From Stieleria varia (GTDB lineage: Bacteria > Planctomycetota > Planctomycetia > Pirellulales > Pirellulaceae), in contig NZ_CP151726.1 in NCBI RefSeq assembly GCF_038443385.1, forward strand, positions 5,270,001-5,334,000: DNA of 64,000 bases, read 5' to 3'. The notes under the pieces were generated by a model. That model saw only the letters and a list, made by a program, of their open reading frames with translations. It was not told the origin of the DNA and searched no databases. Every line of letters begins with the position of its first letter. Position 1 is the first letter of the stretch. Position numbers and translations under genes: made by a program. Shown one piece after another: positions 1 to 13,500 of this stretch.

Positions 1-1
1 A

Positions 2-1123
2 GCGAAATGGAGTTCCCGCTGGAGAGCATTGCATGCGCAGTCGCAACAGACTGTCACCGTGCTGTCACACCTGACCGATGGCGTCATCATGCTCTCAGCC
101 GACACGCAAATCTTGTTGATCAACAGTTCTGCTCGGCGTTTGTTGGCGCTTTCGCCGGATCACGTTTTGCTCGGACGCCGACTTGCGGAAATCGTTCGTG
201 TGCCGGAGATCACCCATGCCGTCCAACAGTCTCTCAAGAACGCAACGGTTGGCAGAAAGTCGCAAACCCGTGAGCTGACCGACAGTATCAACCAAATCGA
301 AATCATCGATGGTGCCACCGTGCGTCCGATCAGCGTTCGGATCAATCGCATCTCCGACTCGTCCGACAGCAATTTGATTTTGCTGATCAGGGACGAAACG
401 GATGCCCAGCGTGTCGAAGCGATCCGACGAGAATTCATCGCCAATGTTTCACACGAATTGAAGACCCCGTTGGCGGCCATCAAAGGATACGCGGAGACGG
501 CGGAACTGGCGATCGAAGATGACCCCCAAGCCGCTTCGCACTTTGTTCGTCAGATCGGCGGTCAATGTTTACGACTGGAAAAGCTGGTCGCCGACATGAT
601 GCAACTGGCCAGAGCACAATCCAGCCGCGAAAATTTGGACATTGTGCCGATCTCACTTGAGCAAGTCGTTGAGAAGTCGATGACTTCGTTTCATCCGATC
701 GCCGAAGCCAAAGGCGTCGCATTGAGCTTCCTCCGCGATGAGACCTCTGGCGATCATGAGCATCTCAAAGTGCTCAGCGATGCGGAGGCAACACTCACGA
801 TTTCGAACAACTTGATCAGCAACGCCATTCGGCATACGCCCAGCGGAGGTCACGTTCAAATCCGTGTCGAGCGTCGTGATAATCATGTCGCATTGGTCGT
901 CAGTGATGACGGGGAAGGCATCCAGGCAAAGGAACTGGACCGAATCTTTGAACGTTTTTACCGAGTGACCAAGGCTCGCCAACCCAAGGACGGTGGCTCA
1001 GGAGTCGGGCTTTCTATCGTCAAGAATCTGGCTCGCGCTCTCAACGGACAGGTCAATGTGAAAAGCAGTCCGGGCAAGGGGTCGACCTTTGAAGTCCTGT
1101 TGCCAGCGGTACTAAGCGACTGA
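2..1123 (+). CDS. PhoR-like sensor histidine kinase (5' truncated by window edge)
   Basis: The reading frame is open from base 2 through the first possible start (TTG at 29), so the gene begins upstream and its sensor and membrane part is missing. What remains is a PAS-like segment (TDGVIML, then LLINSSARRLL), the H-box FIANVSHELKTPLAAIKGY with the phospho-accepting His encoded near base 453, and a HATPase domain with N-box (NNLISNAIRHTP), G1 (DDGEGI), F-box (IFERFYRV) and G2 (GGSGVGLSIVKNLA). The order PAS-HisKA-HATPase is that of PhoR-type kinases, which phosphorylate an OmpR/PhoB-type regulator usually encoded just upstream. That partner is not in the window, so a phosphate-sensing role is inference. 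Kinase identity is secure. Confidence 0.93.
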   Translation, partial: AKWSSRWRALHAQSQQTVTVLSHLTDGVIMLSADTQILLINSSARRLLALSPDHVLLGRRLAEIVRVPEITHAVQQSLKNATVGRKSQTRELTDSINQIEIIDGATVRPISVRINRISDSSDSNLILLIRDETDAQRVEAIRREFIANVSHELKTPLAAIKGYAETAELAIEDDPQAASHFVRQIGGQCLRLEKLVADMMQLARAQSSRENLDIVPISLEQVVEKSMTSFHPIAEAKGVALSFLRDETSGDHEHLKVLSDAEATLTISNNLISNAIRHTPSGGHVQIRVERRDNHVALVVSDDGEGIQAKELDRIFERFYRVTKARQPKDGGSGVGLSIVKNLARALNGQVNVKSSPGKGSTFEVLLPAVLSD

Positions 1124-1506
1124 CGTAATCGTTGTCCCAGCATGGCTTTGGGGCACGGATGCCGGTTCACCGCTCGGCCTGACCATAGAACGTCCGTACA
1201 CCTCTCTCTTTAGCGGACTTCATCGTCGCGGGGGAGGAGCGAGGTTGCAGTGAACTGCCTGGCAACTCGGCCGGCAACTGGCTGGCAACTGGGCTGGAGT
1301 CTCGGCCGGCAACTCGGCCGGCGCTCCGACCGGGAAAATGAACTTACATCGTTCTTGTATCTTGCCAGGCCTGCTTGGGTTACGATGCTAGCTATCTTGC
1401 GCGACCCGCATGGTTTACCATATCGGATCGGGGCTTGACCAAGATGTCGCCCTTGCCGGCTGATGACGCACACTTGAATCGCAACAATGAGAATTAGGAA
1501 CAGGCA
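1124..1506. other. Intergenic region with short GGCAACT/CGGCC direct repeats
   Basis: Leader region of the giant gene at 1507. Bases 1261-1323 are a run of imperfect repeats built from GGCAACT and CGGCCGG (GGCAACTCGGCCGGCAACTG and variants). No convincing gene is seen. The start at 1507 is preceded by AGGAACAGGCA, an acceptable ribosome binding site. Confidence 0.5.
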
Positions 1507-4500
1507 ATGATCTTTCGTCGCAACCGCTCCATTGATCGCAAGCACCTCAAACAAGAGCGTGAGACAAAACGGCGTCGACTGAGCAAGCTCATGTCGCGAC
1601 GACCACAGGTCGAGTCGTTGGAGGATCGCCGTTTGTTGGCGGTGGACATCTCGTTAGCTGCCAGTACTGCAACGGTGAACAGCGATGGCGCCGCCGACGA
1701 AATGTTGATCACAGTTGATACAACGACCGCAGGCGGACCGCTCTTACAGCACAACCGCTTCACTGCAGGCGATGTCGGTTATGCATCTGACTTGGACTGG
1801 GACAGCACCGTAGCGGGCGAACAGACTTTAGCCGCGTTGGCAACTTCCACCATCAACATTGCCAACATGGGTGCCGGGGACGACACGATCCGCATCGTAC
1901 GAGGGAACGATGGGGTCACTGGATCAGGCGACATCAACGCATTCATCGACACAGATGCCGGCGGCCCTGGCGATGACACGATAATCGTTGATGACAGCAC
2001 ACGAACAGCATCGGGTGTCTATAGCTATTCGTCTGCCAGCACAGAGTTTACCGGCCCCGCTCTGACAGTTGATCTAGGCATGGCACACGAAGGAGGTTTC
2101 TTTCTCATTACGGGTACCGGCAACGATACGGTCAATGTCGACAGTACCTTCGGCGGTCCTCAGGAGGTGAATCTGAATTCCGCTGGTGGAACTGACACCG
2201 TTAATATCAACGCAGTCGCGAGCGTACTTCTCAGCAACATTAACATTGCCAATACACCCGCTTCCTCTATCGTGAACATCGACGCGAGCGGTGATGCCGC
2301 AGCGACTTACACGGTGGCTGATGGGCAGATCACTTCTTCGCTGACGGCGGCCGCGATCAACTACGTCGGCGCTGATCTTCTTGAGCTCCATTTGCAAACT
2401 GGCGACGACGTCGACGTCGTGAACGTTACCGGCACGACCGCGTTGGTTCCGACAACGATCCAAACCAATGGCGGAGCCGACCAGATCACGGTGACCGCGT
2501 CGATGGTCAGTGGCCTGACCATCGACGGCGGCGATCCGACCGCGTCACCAGGCGACACGTTGACCGTCGATGTGGTGGGAACGACCGGTGCCAATTTGAG
2601 CGTCCCCGGGGCAGGTTCCGGTGAATTCACCTTTGATGGCGGAACCACGATTTCCTATTCGGACATCGAGTCGGTGGGCACCGTCAATGGTGCAGTGACG
2701 GTAGCCCCGATCCAAACCGGTGCGGGTGATGACGCCATTGTTTTGCAACTCATTGGTGGGGACACGGTCGTCACATCCAACGGGACCGAAATCTTTCGCC
2801 TTTCAACCGCGTCGGTGACTTCGCTCACGATCGACGGCCAAGCTGGTGACGACTCGTTGACGGTCGACATTGCCGGAGGCTTGCCCACGTTTCCGATCAC
2901 TTTCAATGGTCAGGGCAACGTCTCCTCCATGCCCGGTGACCAGTTGATGATCGTCGATAGCTCGGGTCTGGTCGTAGTGAACGACGCGACCTACACCTAC
3001 CTGAACAACAACGACGGCAACGTCAACCTAGATGGATCGCTAATCACTTACACCGGTCTGGAACCGGTCACCGCATCGATCACGGCGACCAATGTGACGA
3101 TGAATTACAGCGCAGCGAGCGAGACGATCACGGCGGTTGATGCCGGCGGCGGCATGACGACCGTCGACTCTACTCTTGGCGAAACCACAACGTTCACGAA
3201 TCCGACGAACAGCCTGACCATCAATACCGGCGGCGGAACCGACACGGTGAACGTGGACGGATTGAATTTTGCGACGAGCGGCCTGACAATCAATGACGTT
3301 GACGGCGATGACACGGTCAATTTCCAGACCGCACCGACCAACCTGGGCACAGGAAATTTGTCTGTCAACACCGGTGCGGGCACAACCAACATCAACGAGC
3401 CGTTGACGGCAGGCAGCTTGGTGATCGACAGCGGCGGGGGTGTGACCAACATCAACACGCCAACCATCACGACGACGGCAAGTCAATCGTATCGCGACCC
3501 TGTGTTGCTATTAGGTGACCTGCTTACAACAGGTGTTGGAGTAGGTTTCTTCGCAACGTTGGATGGTGGGTTCAATCTTACGCTGAACGATAGTGACGTC
3601 GCCTTGAACACCGCCTTCTTCGGCGATGTCGGTTTGATCACTCCTCTGGCGAGTATCACCACTGATGCGGCAGGGGAAACCGGAATCGGAAATTCAATCG
3701 GTATTAGCGTTGTGACAACTGGTCCACAGACCTACAACGATCCGGTCAAGACTTTTGAATCCGGATTGTCAGTGACGATCACATCGATGGGTGGCGCGAT
3801 CACGTTTGCAAGCACCATCGACGACAACGCCGGAAGTGATGACACGCTGGTTATCAACTCCGGCGGCGGTCCCGCATCCTTTGGCGGTGTCATTGGTGGC
3901 ATTGTGCCGTTTGCATCTATGACGGTAAACACGAATGGTCCCTTTGCTTTAGGACAGAACACGACAGTGGTCGGTGACTTGACGATCAACGTCCCCGATA
4001 CGCCCGCACTCAATGTCGACAACCTGACGATCAACAACGCGGCGGTCATCACATCGAATACCGGCAACGTTTTGTTCAACGTCGGCGACGACGCGGACAT
4101 TCAAGCCGGTACGACGGTCAACGCACCTGCTGGCACCCTGACGGTCAATGTGGACCCGATTCCGCCTGCAGACATGGACGTGGGCACGGGCAGCTCATTG
4201 ATCCTGGCCGGTACGATCACGGCGATCTCCGCCGCGGTCAACGGTGGCAACGATAATGACACCTTCACGATCACGCCCAGTGTGTCCACTCCGATCGCGG
4301 TCGACGGCAACGATCCCGTCGGTCCATCCGTTCCCGGCGACCAATTGATCTACATCGGAAACGCAACCAAGACTATCAATGGTGCGGGAATCGGAACACT
4401 TTCCCAAGCCGGGTTTGCCGACGTCACTTTCCAGGAAATCGAAACCCTGCAAACAGACGCGGGCAACACGTTCGACGACGTGGTCAACGTCGCAGCATTG

Positions 4501-7500
4501 CCCGGTGGCGCCGACGGACTTGCGAACAACATCACGATTGAAATCGATGCCAGTGGACAGTTCATCGATATCCTGTTCGACGGTGATACGACCGATGCAA
4601 GTCCAGCCGTTCTGTTCTCGCGACAACTGATCAACAGTGTCGGCACGATCACGGTCAATGGCAGCACGGATGATGACACGTTGACCGTCAATCACGGCAA
4701 TGGTTTGGTGGGGATCAATCCGATCACCTTCAACGGTGGTGCCGGTTTTGATTCGCTGCAAGTAACCGGAAACCCCGGTGTCACGATCGCACGAGAAACC
4801 TACATCGTTGGCGCGACGGAGGACGCTGGAACTTGGGTGCTGGACCCGAACGACAGTGCCGGCCCAGGGGCCGCAGGAGCCTTTGACGGCGACGAATCTG
4901 TCATTGTTTTCACCGGGCTCGAACCGGTGGACACGGATGTGCCGGTTGGCACCTTTGATGTCGTCTTTGCTGCTGGCAACGCCGACGATATCACGATCGA
5001 AAACGGCGGACTGCTCGTCGGTGCCGACTCGATCCGCGTCATCGATAACAACGCCACGTTTGAAACGTTCCGATTCGCTAACAAAACGACCACTCGGCTG
5101 CACCTCAACGACGGTGCTGATATCGCGACGCTCAATTACACGACACCGGCAGCCGGATTGACCACCCTGGAGGTCTACGGCCACGGAGCCGCTGGTGTGG
5201 TGGGAGTGATCGCGGAAGACAATGCAGCCGATCTGTTCCGCCTAGATGCGACGGCGGACAACGCGGCAGTCGGTCCAGCGTTTGACACCTCCGTATTCGG
5301 ACAAGGTGGCGATGACCTGTTCAATAATTTTGCAGGTGTGATTCCTCCTGGGGGCAACAATTCGCTAGTGGCTCTGAGTGGGCGGATCAACATCGATGGT
5401 GGTGACGGCATGAACGACGTCATCGGTCTCAACGCACAAGCCGATGCGGGGCCGATGGCGGTGACCTTGACCAGCACCCAACTCACCGGAGCGACGCCGG
5501 GGACGATTGACTACGCAAATGCCGAAGCACTCCACCTCAATACGACGGATGCCGACGACACGATTGATATCCTTTCGACCAATGTGGCGACAACCTATTT
5601 GGTGAGTGGTCGCAGCGGAAACGACACGTTCACGATTGGCAACTCCACTGCGGATTTCAACGGAAATGTGTTTGACGGTTCGTTGGCGGCAATTGCCGGC
5701 CAAGTGATCATCTCACCTGACGACACGACGTCGGCCAATGACATGGACACATTGAACGTCGACGCCAGCGGCGACGCAGCATTGGCGGGTGTGGCGAGCA
5801 TCGACAACATCGGTTCGGACTCGATCGCATTCGATGCTTTTGCCAACACCGGAAACACGACACGGTTGGCAGGCTTTGCTCCCGCCAACATCGACTATCG
5901 GCACGACGACACCTCCGGCGGGCACTTGGCCGTTGGTGGGAACCGGCTAGAGTTCTTGAATGTCCGTGCATCCACTGGCACCGATACGATTAACGTGAAC
6001 GCGACGACGGCTGTCGACACCACCACAGTCGATGCGTTCACCGGAAACGACAATGCGACCGTGACGATCAACGGCGACGGATTGAGCGCCAACAATGTCT
6101 TTAGCGGGAACACGGGCAACGACAACTTTGTCTTGAACGTCACCGCCAATCTTGGTGCGACCTCGTTTGTCGATCTGACCAGCTTGCAGATCAACGGAGA
6201 CGCCCCTGCGGCCGACTCGTCCAATCGCGACACGCTGACCATCAACGACAACAGCGGCACCGCTCGTGACCTGGTGTTTGATTATCTCGACACGGCGGGT
6301 GATCTGGATGTCAATCCAGGAGTCGGCGGCGGTCTGGGGGCTGGCGTGGAAGACATCCCGGTCAACGTCCGAACCATGGAAACGGTGGTCTACAACGGCA
6401 GTGGTGCTGCGGACAACGTTTCCGTCGAGGGTACGTCGGGAGATGACGATTTGACCGTCGCGCCATTGACGCCAAACAGCGCTCTGGTCTTCCTCGACGG
6501 CGATCCTTGGGACGGCCCCAGCGAAGGGTCTCAGTTTGATCAGTTCCCCGGTGTCGCCGGCGGAGGCAACGGTCCTGACTTGCAAATCGCAGGTGTCGTC
6601 AGCTCGGGAATTCGCGTCGCCGGTGGCGGCGCGGGAGCCGCGGGCGACCAACTTTACGTCTACGCGGTCAGTGAAGCCGACTTGGTCGATGCGGCCACGA
6701 CGATCGATCCCTTCGGGTTTGGTGCCGGCGTGATCATTCCCGGCTCGACCAACAATCCAGGCCTTTTCCCCAGTGCCTATGACTTGATCAACATCGCCAA
6801 CAACACCAGCGTGGTGACGATCACTAACGACCGCACCGTGCCGGGTGCGGTTCCACCGTCGACACCGAGCGTGTTGCTGCCGGTTGTCCCCGCGGCGGGA
6901 ACATTCGCGCAAACGGACCCGTTGATTCCTGGATTGGTCGTCAATGGCGGCTTCGAAGCGGCTCCTGCAGCGGATGGAATCGGCGACGACATCTTGGCGT
7001 TCTTGTCGACGGTATTGCCGATTCGAATCAACGGAGGCGATCCTGATCCAGCGCTCGCGCCGATGGGCGACCGGTTACAAGTCTTTACTTTCAACGAAAT
7101 CAATGTTTTCAGCGACAAATCGACTCCACCAATCGTCAGCGTGACGTCAACGATCAGTGGAACGCCGACACTGCCGCTGAGTTTCAGCTCGATCGAGAAC
7201 ACGATTTTGACGTCAGGTCCAGGTGCTCAGCAAGTCAATCTGATCGGTGACAATAACGATCCCACGGTCGACCAGAACGACAACTTCGTCGTGGTGGGGC
7301 GTGACGTCGATTCGACGTTGGGCAGTTTGGCAGCCGTCTACCCAGGTTCCGTGATCGATCCGATTTTTGAACCGGACCCAGACGGTGCCAACGAGTTCAC
7401 TTTGCAGATCAACGGCAGCGCGCCGATCGGTTTCCGCAACGTGACGGATTTGAATGTCTTTGGTGATGACCGTCCCGACCTGCTGACACCCGGCACTCCG

Positions 7501-10500
7501 AGTATTGCCAACGACATCGATACGCTGGACATCACACCGTTTGCCGATGACACGCCGCTGGGATGGGGTCTGGATGTGTCCTTCGACGAAGGTAATCCGG
7601 CCGGCACGGACGGCGCTCAAGCTGACTTGATCATCTACAACACGTCAGCCTTCGGTGGCCAAGTCAGCGAAGCGATCGTGGTTCGCCCATCAGGTCAAGA
7701 CAACGGCGAAATCGTTGTCACGAATCTTGGTTTCGGAACACCGATTGTCGATATCGACTTCGTCGCCAATACCGACATCATCATCAATGACAACGACGGT
7801 TTCCTGAACGACACCGATACGTTGACCTTGCTCGGTACCAATCCGGACAATCCGGGAACAAGCGGTAATGAAACGATCATCGCCGACTTCACCGCCGCCG
7901 GGGGCGTGGGGACGCAGCAAGTGCTCGTTCAAGACGGAGCGGCGATCCTGTACGCGGTTCGCAGCTTCACCGGATTCACTTCATTGAATGTCAATCCGCT
8001 GGGCGGCGCCGACACTTTGAACTTCACGCCCGACACGGCCAATGCCAACGGGCTGCAGAATGTGACGATCAACTACGACGGTGGCGATCCGGTCGCTTCG
8101 GACATTTTGATTGTGAACGCCAACGCAGGTGCTCGTATCACTCAGGGCGTCGATTCGACCTCCGGCTTGGTTGATCAACTTGGTGCGGGTGTCGGTAACG
8201 TCAACTACATCAACACGGAATTGCTCAACGTGACTTCCGCGACCGCGGCTAGCACTTTGACCGTCCGTGGAACCCACGACGAGGACGCAATCGCCTTCGC
8301 CCCAACGGCAACTGCCAACGAAGCTCGGGTGTGGATCAATGACGGAACCGTCATCACGGCAAACTCAGGTGGAGCCAACGCGAACTTCGGTACCGTTTCG
8401 GTACAAGGTCGATTTGGCGATGACACTTTCTCGGTGGTCCCGGTCGCGGGTGTCGCCGCAACGATCGCCGGTGGCGACGGGGACGACGAGGTATCGGTCA
8501 CCGGTACCGCGGTTGTCGATGCCATTACCTACACACCCACTGCGGTGGACGGCGGAACGATTGCGGTCACGGGCCTGGGGTTGGTAACGCTGTCGACAGT
8601 CGAAGGATTATCATTGGACGGTGCAGCTCCGACGACGCCAGCTGGCGATACGCTGAACGTTCCCACAGTCAATGCGGTACACACTCCCGGCGGAGTCCCA
8701 GGGGCCGGACTGATCGAGCCGGTTGACGCGAGCGGCAATCCACTGCTCGCACTCAATTATGCAAGCATCGAAACCGTGGCCATCACGGGTGGCACGGTCG
8801 TGATTCAGGGGACGGACGAAGACGACACGATCACCGTCTCGGCGGCCGGGATTGTCACTGTCACCAACGAGCTCGGATTCAACAATGTCACCGACGTGTC
8901 CGGGTTCACCAGTGTGGTGATCAATGCTCTGGGCGGCGACGACACATTCAACGTGCTAGGTGGCACACCGTTTAATCTCAACCTGATTGGTGGAGACAAC
9001 GGTGACGGTAGCGACGTGTTGAACTACACCCAAGCCGGTGCGGCAACGTTGGACCTTGCCAACGAGCACATTGATGAGCCGGTTGGCGGTGCCGTCGAGA
9101 CGACGTACAGCGGTATCGAAACGATCAACATGACCCAAGCCGCCTTTGCGTTGACGGTGGAAGGTCACGATGGTGCGAACGATGTCTTTGTCGTGACTCC
9201 GGTAGGTGCCAATGACGTGATGTTGCAACGCAACGGTGTCTTCCCGGTAGTGAACGCCAACAACACGACAGGAACGATCTCTGTTGACGGACTGGGCGGC
9301 ACCGGTGATCAGTTGATCTACAACGGCACTGCCGTTGCCGATGCGATCACGGTCAATCCGACCGATGTGACGCACACCGGTTTCCGTACGATCAATTTTG
9401 CCACGGTGGAGGACTTGGAGGTTCACGCCGGCGACGGTGACGATACGGTCACGGTGGTTGGAGCGACGGCCGCATTCTTGACGGTATTCGGTGACGATGG
9501 CGATGACACGATCACAGGTGGCAGCAACGCCGAGTTGATCTTTGGTGGTAACGGCAACGATGTGATCAGCGGCATGGGTGGAGCCGATACCATTGATGGC
9601 GAAGCCGGCAATGACACGATCACGGGGGGTACCGGAGCGGACAACTTGTTCGGCGGCGCCGACTCCGACCTGATCATTTGGAACAACGGTGACGGCAGCG
9701 ACTTGATGGAAGGCGGGACCGGCAACGATCGTGTCCAAGTCAACGGTGCTGGGGCGGCCGCTTCGAGTGAAATGTATACGGTTGGTCCAAACGGTTCCCG
9801 AGTCAGTCTGGCTCGCACCAACTTGGTCGCGTTCACGTTGGACATTGCTCAAGTCGAGCAGTTGGATTTGAATACCGATAGTTCGTCGGACAATGCGGAG
9901 GTCGTGACCGTCAACTCCTTGGTCGGAACGGACCTGCAAGTCCTGAATCTCGATGCGGGCGGCGACACCAACAACAGCTTCGTCCTCAACGGCAACGATT
10001 CGGCGGAAACCATCAGCATCGGACCGAATGAGCAGATATTGGGGCTCGGACCAGTCATCAACACCACGTTGACAGTTGGCGGCGCGTCAAGTGATGAAAT
10101 CACGATCAATGCAAACGGTGGCGACGACACGATCACCGTCAACGCAGCGGTCAACGTCGACTTGATCCTCAACGGCGGCCAGGGCGATGACGTGATCAAC
10201 GCTGCCGGACAAACCGATGCTGCACCCTCGCTGACCATCAACGGTGGCGCAGGCGATGACCACTTGGTTGGTGGATCAGGTAACGACACGATCAATGGAG
10301 ATGCCGGCGAAGACACCATGGTGGGCGGCCCAGGCAACGATACCTTCGACGGTGGTGCCGACTTTGACACGATTCTGATCGCTGGAACGTCCGGCGCAGA
10401 CATCATCGATGTCTTCCAAGCCGCTCCGACGACGTTGAATCACACCGTCAACGGGGACGCTCAAGTCGACACGCTGGTGGCCAGCACGGTCGAGCAAGCT

Positions 10501-13500
10501 CACATTGTTGCGGGCGCTGGAGCGGACTTGATCCGTGTCAACTGGCTGGACGCGCACGGTGTTAACGCAGCGGTCGATAGCCTGCGGATGACCGTGGACG
10601 GTGGTTCGGACGTGACCAGCGATCGCTTGGTGGTCGTCGATGACGGCACCGACGACTTGGTGCTGTATCGCAAGGGGCAATCCAACGACAGCGGCACGGT
10701 TCAAGTCGGACCAGGAAACGCTGAGCCGCTGTTGAACGTGTTCTCCGGAATCGAATTCGTAGACTTCGTCGACGAGAACGGTGTCGCCATCGACAATAGC
10801 GGTGGACCACAACTGACCGTGTTTAAACATGATCCGTTCGAGCTCAACAACGATCGCTTCACCGCAACCTATCTCGGCAGCGGCAGCACGATCAATGTCG
10901 ATCCGACGATTGATCCAGGCCCATTGGCCAACCCGTTCGGTGACGGTCAAAACTTGGGAGGAGACCGCGACTACTATCGTCTGGTCGCCGAATCCACGGG
11001 AACGCTGGATCTGCAGGTTTACTTCCGCCAAATCGGTGCGCTCGCCAGCGGACGCCCAGGCTTGCCAAACAATGGAAACCTTGACATCAACGTTCGGGAT
11101 GCCGCGGGCAATGTCATCGCCGGCTTCGGTGCCAACGATGCGACGGACGACGAGCGAGTTCGCATCCCAGCGGTGGCGGGTGAAACGTATTACTTGGAGG
11201 TATTCGGCAATGGCGGCAACGCCATCAATGTCTACAACTTCAGCGTCGTCAATCACGCTCCGCCGGTTCCCTATGCATTGGAGTTGCTGGACAACCCTGC
11301 CGATGGAACCACGAATCCGCCAGGCGGTTCGGTCAACAGCGACACCGGACGGTCGCAATTTGACAATCACACCTACGACAACACGCCGACGTTGTTCTTC
11401 CGTTTGGACGACGGGATCTTCCTGCATGACCTGCCAGGAAACCCCGTCAACGGAACTCCGCCGGACGAAGTGATCCCGATTCCATTCCGAGCGGGCTTGG
11501 CTCAGCCGAATCAACCTGGTTTTGCAATCGCGATCTTTGACGAAGGCAACACGCCTCCGCAAACGGGAACAGCTCCGCAAACACCGCTTGGATTTGCGAC
11601 CGCGGTACCAGGTCAAGAAGGCATCTACACCTTCACCGTGCCTAACGCACTGGCGCTCAGCGAAGGAAGCCATTTCCTGTCGGCTCGTGTTCAAATGATC
11701 GACCCGGCGGTTGCTCAAGAGACCGGCTACGGCGATCGAAGCTTGCCGTTGGAAATCGTGGTCGACGTCACTCCGCCGAATGTTGTGTTTGGAACATTGG
11801 GCACCGGGCTGCACCCCGACAGTGATAGCGGCGATCCCGCTGTTGCAGCAACGTTGACCGATGGGATCACCAATGACTTGACACCCACGTTCTTTGGTCG
11901 CGCCGAAGCCAACTCGATCATCCGTGCATACGTGGACGCGGACAACAACGGCTTGCTCGATCCCGCAATCGATGTGCTGATCGGTCAAACGGTCACGACG
12001 CCCCTGGACGGTACGAACCAAGCGCCCACCGGCGAGTGGGAAATCACGTCCACCGTGAACATGAATGATCCGACGCTGCTTGGTGGCCTCGGATTCGACG
12101 GCTTGCGACGCATCTTTGTGACGGCAGAGGACCTCGCTGGAAACATCTCCAACCCGGTGGGAGACACCTTGGAGATTTTCATGGACACCCAAGGACCTCA
12201 GGTGACGGGCGTGTTCATCAGCGACTTCCCCGCGTTCAACATCTTCACGTTGAAACCGGAATCGCCACAACCGACGCCGCGAGTGGACAGCTTGACGATC
12301 TCCGTCCAAGACTTGCCCGCTCGGATCGCACCGTTCTTCTACAACGCTCTTTCCAATGTTCCCCCGTTGGCTCCGCTCGTACTGGTTGGTGACCACAACG
12401 GGATCATCCCGATTCAGAACCTTGTGTTCAATCCAAGCCCCTTGGCCGCAGGAATCGCAACGGGTGAGATCGTGTTGAGCTTTGCCGATCCGCTGCCCGA
12501 CGATCGATACACACTGACGCTGTTGGACAGCATCATTGATCCCGCCGGCAACCAATTGGATGGAGAAAACAATGCGGCTGAGCCGATCGGCAGCCCATTC
12601 TTTGAAACTGGCGACTCGATTCCGGGCGGTGACTTCATCGCTCGATTCACGGTCGATAGCCGTCCTGAAGTTGCGACGTGGTCACAAGGCGTCGTCTATG
12701 CCGACATCAACGGCAACTTCGTCTGGGACCCAGAAGGCAAGGACAACGACTTCACCAACCGAGACTTTGCCTACAACTTTGGCGAAATCACCGACGCGTA
12801 CTTCGCCGGTAACTTCTCCTCCGTGGCAACGTCCAGCGGATTCGATAAGGTCGGAGCGTACGGAGCGTTCAACGGAACGTACGAGTTCTTCCTGGACACC
12901 GATGACGATGGCATCGGAGATACCGTCGGCTCGATGGCGTTCCAAGTCAATGCGATTCCTGTTGCAGGTAACTTCTTCAACAGTGCAGCCGATGACGCGG
13001 CTGTGTTGGCAGGACAACGTCCACGCGACGAAATCGGTGCGTTCGATGGCCAAAGCTGGTACTTGGACGTCAACGGCAACAACAACATCGACGCGGGTGA
13101 ACGATTCCCGACCGAGCTTCGCGGCATTCCAGTCGTGGGTGACTTCAACGGTGATGGCAACGATGACTTGGCGACGTTCAACAACGACACCGGCGTCTTC
13201 CAATTCGACTTGGATCGCGACGGCACGATCGACAATCAAGTCACGTTTGGTTTCAGCGGATTTGGCGAAAAGCCGGTCGCAGGAGACTTCAACCTCGATG
13301 GAATCGACGACATCGGTCTGTGGGTACCGGGACGCGAAGGCCAATTGCCCAAGCAAGCCGGCGAATTTCACTTCCTGATCTCCGACACACCGGCCAACTT
13401 GCCCAGCAATGTGTTTGAACCTTTCAGTCCTGCACCGTTGGGTAACGACTTTATCTCGCAGTTTGGTGACGACTTTGCATTGCCACTGTTTGGTAACTTC

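Noticed and set aside
2074-12555. Long antisense frames inside the giant gene (for example 759 codons at 10276-12555)
   Set aside because: The sense strand has a strongly biased, repetitive composition that avoids stops in the antisense frames; the antisense peptides are Arg/Val-rich with no domain.
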